A DNA stretch of 22,101 bases from Paramacrobiotus richtersi (taxonomy: Eukaryota; Tardigrada; Eutardigrada; Parachela; Macrobiotidae): assembly GCA_034698045.1 (NCBI GenBank), contig JAQGAU010001004.1, forward strand, positions 1 to 22,101. The letters run 5' to 3'. The notes beneath the pieces are model-generated. The model ran no database searches and was not told the origin of the DNA. It saw nothing but the letters and a program-made list of their open reading frames with translations. Both the position numbers and the translations under genes were made by a program. How positions within the stretch are numbered: position 1 is the stretch's first letter; each line of letters starts with the position of its first letter. This document shows, one piece after another, positions 18,069 through 22,101 of the stretch.

Positions 18069-18698
18069 ATCTACGAAGATAAGGTTCCTTTGACGCAAAA
18101 TATTCAAATTCTGAAGTCTTGATAGCCAGTGATAGGTATCTTCAAATACTGTACGAATGACGAAAACGTTGACAGTTTTCATTTGCTTGTTTTGCCGCAC
18201 GGTAATCGTCGACCTCATCCCTAATCCATATCATACATTCTCGACACAGAAAGTATTAAATTGAAAACTCTCACCTGTAGCTGTTTACGGGTTGGTTGAT
18301 TGGTTGCTATCTACAGCTTAATCTAGGATCGTCGCTCACAGTACCAGAAAAATCAATGCTCAGATTATGTACGCAATGGCAACAGTAATCGATATAATGT
18401 AATGCGTCATATGGTGATGACGTTATGAATTATGTTTCCGGGTGTTTGGATACAAGATTTTCGATATCCCCTAGGTTTCCTAGGCGAAATCAGAAATCTT
18501 CTACTCAAAAACCTAGACTACCATGTAGGCAACATGCAGGATTTCCGCGGTGTCCGATTTACTTCTAATACAAAAACGCAGTAGATATGAAGATGATCCT
18601 GCTTGTGATTTATAATTTTTATCAATGAACTGGAAATAGGCCCTTGAAGAATAATCCACAAAAGGTCGATAACACGGACACGAAGAAAATGATGGTGT

Positions 18699-18760
18699 GC
18701 GGAATCATGATAATAAAACTTTCAGCATTAATGCGGAAAGCTTTATTGTAATGATTCCGC
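18699..18760. repeat. 62-nt imperfect hairpin
   Basis: The arms of 30 nt starting GCGGAATCAT (18699-18728 and 18731-18760) pair with four mismatches, meeting at GCATTAATGC in the centre. The loop is only 2 nt. Direct similarity to the other hairpins is not visible. Confidence 0.65.
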
Positions 18761-18949
18761 AATTATCACGATTATCATGAAAATAGTTTCAATCACAATG
18801 TCGATCCAGGATTTCTGGTTTTCGTCGTGCCGACCCAGCATGTTGACGCCGAAAATTAATCAAAATGTAGGAAATGTGTAAGTACGCGACCGGAAACATG
18901 TTGTCTGCTCAGCTTTCCAAACGCGAACAGCTCAGTACACTGTACAACG

Positions 18950-19275
18950 TCGACGCGTAGGTCCATTCACAAAATCAAAACGCAGTAAAACGGCGAAAAG
19001 TTCATTCGTCTTATAGTGTTCCGCACAAAAATAATTGATCTCCTACAATAACCGATCTCGGACCCTGAAAAGGGAACGGCGGTAAGCGAACAACCCCCAG
19101 AGGAAGTTGTTTTGGAAGAGCAGCACGTTTCTTTGAATAGAAGCTAAACCGAACAAATTGTACGTGACGCACTGAATCGGTGACACATCTCAATAAATCG
19201 TTCACAAGTCACCCAACAAAAGAATGGCAGTCACTTTTCACCGCCTTTACAATCATAAGTGTTGTGAAACAGGTC
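18950..19275 (-). repeat. Interspersed repeat, copy c
   Basis: Read on the - strand this matches copy b (10755-11085, +) over most of its length and copy a (10105-10420, -) over its upstream half. Anchors include GGGGGTTGTTCGCTTACCGC (19102-19083) and GTAGGAGATCAATTAT (19047-19032). A 64-codon open frame at 19011-19205 is not preserved in copies a and b, so I treat the family as non-coding repeat or dead gene fragment. Confidence 0.62.
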
Positions 19276-20074
19276 TACGTGTGACATCGTTTCCATGCTG
19301 GGTATAACGGACATCTCACTAATGAGCCGACACAATAGTCCACTGGAATTTAGCAAAGCATTTCTAATTAGCGAATTTGAATTTACATGTAACAAGTATT
19401 ATTGTGAACAGAATCGTCGCAATTTCCAGTGTACTGTATAATGGGCTGTAACACAGAAAACGGAAGCGATATGATACGTTATTTTTTATGATCGTTTTTT
19501 CTTCTGATGATTTTAATTGTGCGTAGCCATCGGATTTCTCTGCCTTGTTGATAAAGCTTAGGACTTACACTGCAGTTGGGCTATTGTTAGCTACAAAGTA
19601 AACGCGTTCCGTTACTACCTTTACGATATTCCCGCTTTACTATGGTAGTTCTTGTCAGGAAAATATATATATTCGTATTCATTTGATATACAGCGAGCGA
19701 ATCCTTATGAACTGCCTTCTACGCACGACACTGTCTGTAGAAGTGCGCACACCGAACGTTTCGAATTCAGCCATTCCCAACACATTCTTTTAAAAGACAG
19801 AAACTAGAAATCGCTGACCACACAGTCAGCTGCCCACCAAGAGATAACCGGCCATAACGAACCAAATAATTATAAATAATTAAACATATCTATGACACCA
19901 AAAACATTCCGGATTATTATGCATAACATCGCAGCCAAAAACTCCAGCACCGTACAGAAATTGAAAGCCCTCCTGATTCTGCCCAGCCAAATCCAGTACA
20001 TTGAAATAACGCATGTGCAACAAGCCAAGCCAACGTTCATAAAAACCAGATTAATATGCGAGTAAAAATAAATA

Positions 20075-22101
20075 TCAGACTTGTTGCTGAATCCTCTCTT
20101 CCCACTGGGCCACCAGCGCGGTTCGTCGGCGAGGCTTATCGCGGACGCTTTCTTCACTGGGACCAGCAGGTACTGGGCTGTCCGAAGCGGTGGCTGCGTG
20201 GTGGGTGAGTTCGTGCTTGATGATCTGCACGTTACGTACAGGTGTGACTTGTTCGTCGATGGGTTCGATTACGGACAGTCCGAGATTGGTGCGAACACGT
20301 CTGAAACAAACAGAAAAAGATATGGAATACCGCTATAGCGCCCTAGCTGACCACTGGTCAGCTTCCGCTTAAAATATCGACGGCTGTCGAGCATTTCGAA
20401 CACTCTTGTTCCGTCCGATTGCATAACCGTCCTTGTTCACTCCCAACCTAAATTGACTAATGGATGCAGATTCCGATGATTATTTCCTAACTGATCTTTT
20501 CGGATCTCACACAGCCAACAAACAACTTTCTGATTTGGTGCAATGAATTTTGTCATTACCAGTGCAATAACATTTTGCATTGTGAAGATTCTTGACTGTT
20601 GTGCTTTCGAGCAGGTCACCATTTTTGCGATGGACAATTAGAATGTCACCAGTTTTGTAGCCATGCTTATATTTAGCACGGTGACGCAACCAACCTGAGC
20701 TCCTGTTCTCGCTCCTCCATCTCCCGCATCTCATCCGAAATCTTCCTCTCTGTAGTCTTATACACGACCTTCTTCACCACCGCCTCCTCATTAACCTTCG
20801 TCCTAACCGCCGAGTAGTCCACATACGCATCGCCCTGCGTCCCAAAATCCCCAGCTGTCTCCCCGTTGAACATCCTCTCCCGTCCCTTTCCCCGGGCGCC
20901 ACTGATCAGTCTCTCGATGCTCATCGGCACTTTCATATTACTGATCGTCCCGCCTTTCTGCAGCATCCGCAGTTGATTTTGATGCCGTTTCTGTGAATCC
21001 AGACTATGGAATTCGGCATCACTGACGCATGTGGGAGACGTTGGGTTACTGGCCAGTCCCGAATCATCGCTGGGGGACGAGTTGGATGGAAGGATCATAC
21101 TAACCGGACGCTCTTTCCGCCCGGTAGGCCGTGCAAACCGGTTATAATTCTCCGGGATTTTTACCTCGTTTTTCACGTATCTCCCTTCTTTTTCACCATT
21201 TACAATATTCTTCGCTTCATTCTCCTGATTATGATTGTCCTCGTTCCGGAATCGCAAAACTGGGACTTGGACCGAACCGTTCTCCGTCTTCTTCAACGTC
21301 TGCTCAAAGAACGCTTTATGTTTCATGATATTCCCCCGCGGTAGATTCCCATCAAACTCTGGTGTACTGCAAAACGACTCCAGCGAACCCGGAGTGGGTG
21401 AGGCATCCGTTTCCCCGACTGAAGCTGTGCCAGCGCTTAACAGATCTGCTACATCGGCGTGTTCATCGGAGATGGATTTGACGCGCCCGTCGCGGCGTAG
21501 ATCCATCTCACGGCGTTTTTGTTGTTCGATTTCTTGCTGGAGACGGATGGTGGCTAAGCGGCGTTGCGTGTCCCCGTCGATGTCCGAAGTGCTGGAGGAT
21601 GAGGTGGTTCGGGAAGCGGTGAGACGGTCCATGTACTGGGCGTGATTGAGTTTCGTGTTGGCGGCCGCTTCGTCGAACATAGAATCCGTTCTGTAAATTT
21701 CATATGGTTTACACTATTTCTTGCATCGCATTTAGTGTTTCTTGATATTGTGCTATTGTTATCGGAATGAAAGTCAAACTGCCGCCTGTAGTACATGCTA
21801 CTGTACTACAAGTAGACATGTTATTGTTGACCGCGCGTTGGTCGATGATACACACAGGTACATTTAGAATTCATGTTAAAATTAAGTAAATTAAACCTTC
21901 TTTCATTGTCTGAAGACTTATATTGGACAAAATCACAAAGGCTTTATGTATGTCGTTCTTGCCCAGCTAGGTATTACCAAAAACTATTTACTTTTGCAAG
22001 AGTAAGTCGTTTCGTTTAAAACGTTGCCGGCTTTCAAACGGCTTCAACTGTGACTTGTCCGGCATCGTCCAGCCTTTCTCGCGTCGCATTTCCTCCTCTC
22101 T
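20075..22101 (-). CDS. Scaffold-like coiled-coil protein, 3' three exons (partial)
   Basis: Exons 22101-21992 (runs off the window), 21690-20695 and 20300-20075 join across introns of 301 and 394 nt. Donors are CAAAA|GTAAAT and CTCAG|GTTGGT; acceptors are ATTTACAG and TTTGTTTCAG; both junctions are phase 2 and in frame, with TGA at 20077-20075. The visible part is 443 aa: a charged start (REEEMRREKGWTMPDKSQLK), a segment rich in Gln/Arg/Glu predicted coiled coil (RRLATIRLQQEIEQQKRREM), Ser/Pro/Asn-rich low-complexity sequence with many possible phosphosites (SMILPSNSSPSDDSGLASNP), then ISDEMREMEEREQELRRVRT and a C-terminal LVAQWEERIQQQV. The EREQELRR block followed by a short C-terminal tail recalls the C-terminal domain of AKAP2/MISP-type cytoskeletal scaffolds, but that is a resemblance only. 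An ATG at 21680-21678 is not needed as a start because the upstream exon joins in phase. The protein is probably cytoplasmic; no signal peptide or membrane helix is seen. Confidence 0.72.

Larger units (their letters stand above)
17287..20074. other. Gene-poor region, no coding sequence recognised
   Basis: About 2.8 kb between the hairpins and the last exon of the rightmost gene. It contains the inverted repeat at 18002-18068, the hairpin at 18699-18760 and repeat copy c at 18950-19275. An 87-codon open frame at 17668-17931 (+) and a 95-codon frame at 19870-20157 (-) have no supporting features; the latter overlaps the real last exon in another phase. Confidence 0.5.

Noticed and set aside
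19870-20157. 95-codon - strand frame with hydrophobic stretches
   Set aside because: Its beginning overlaps the phase-verified last exon of the scaffold-like gene in another frame; the remainder is 3' UTR or intergenic.

Overview
The window is eukaryotic nuclear DNA, most likely from an invertebrate animal. Genes are split by short spliceosomal introns (57 to 394 nt) with GT..AG borders, and reading frames join across the borders with matching phase. There are no bacterial-style operons or ribosome binding sites. Encoded families (ionotropic-receptor-like channels, Ig-domain protein, Hsp70-like protein, a scaffold-like coiled-coil protein) are animal. The compact introns and intermediate GC would suit a small ecdysozoan such as a tardigrade, but that is a guess and nothing here proves it.

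Left part (1-7623, + strand): a tandem array of three copies of a divergent ionotropic receptor / ionotropic glutamate receptor-like gene. Copy 3 (5962-7623) is intact: four exons, 448 aa. Copy 2 (3175-4753) has the same exon plan but a single in-frame TAG where copy 3 has a tryptophan. Copy 1 (454-1229) shows only exons 3 and 4; its first two exons are not in the 453 bases to its left, which start with an 8-bp satellite. The spacers behind copies 1 and 2 are also homologous, so whole gene-plus-spacer units were duplicated. The spacer behind copy 1 was then hit by an 804-bp non-autonomous hAT-type element (1420-2223) with 8-bp target duplications.

Middle part (7624-14143): convergent to the array lies the last exon of a two-Ig-domain protein (8257-8959, - strand). 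Then follow an inverted, diverged duplication (about 9345-9650 / 10440-10670), two of three copies of a repeat found again at about 18950-19275, two strong foldback sequences, and a weakly supported small + strand gene (11554-11987).

Right part (14144-22101, - strand): a two-exon, 630-aa, very divergent Hsp70-like gene (14144-16226) in which the nucleotide-binding motifs are eroded; a gene-poor 3.8 kb with several near-perfect hairpins; and the 3' three exons of a larger gene (20075-22101, runs off the window) for a charged, low-complexity, partly coiled-coil protein, tentatively of the AKAP2/MISP C-terminal type.

The genes do not look like parts of one pathway. The only clear functional grouping is the receptor array. 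All exon joins below were made by eye from splice consensus, phase and comparison between paralogues; no transcript or database search was available.
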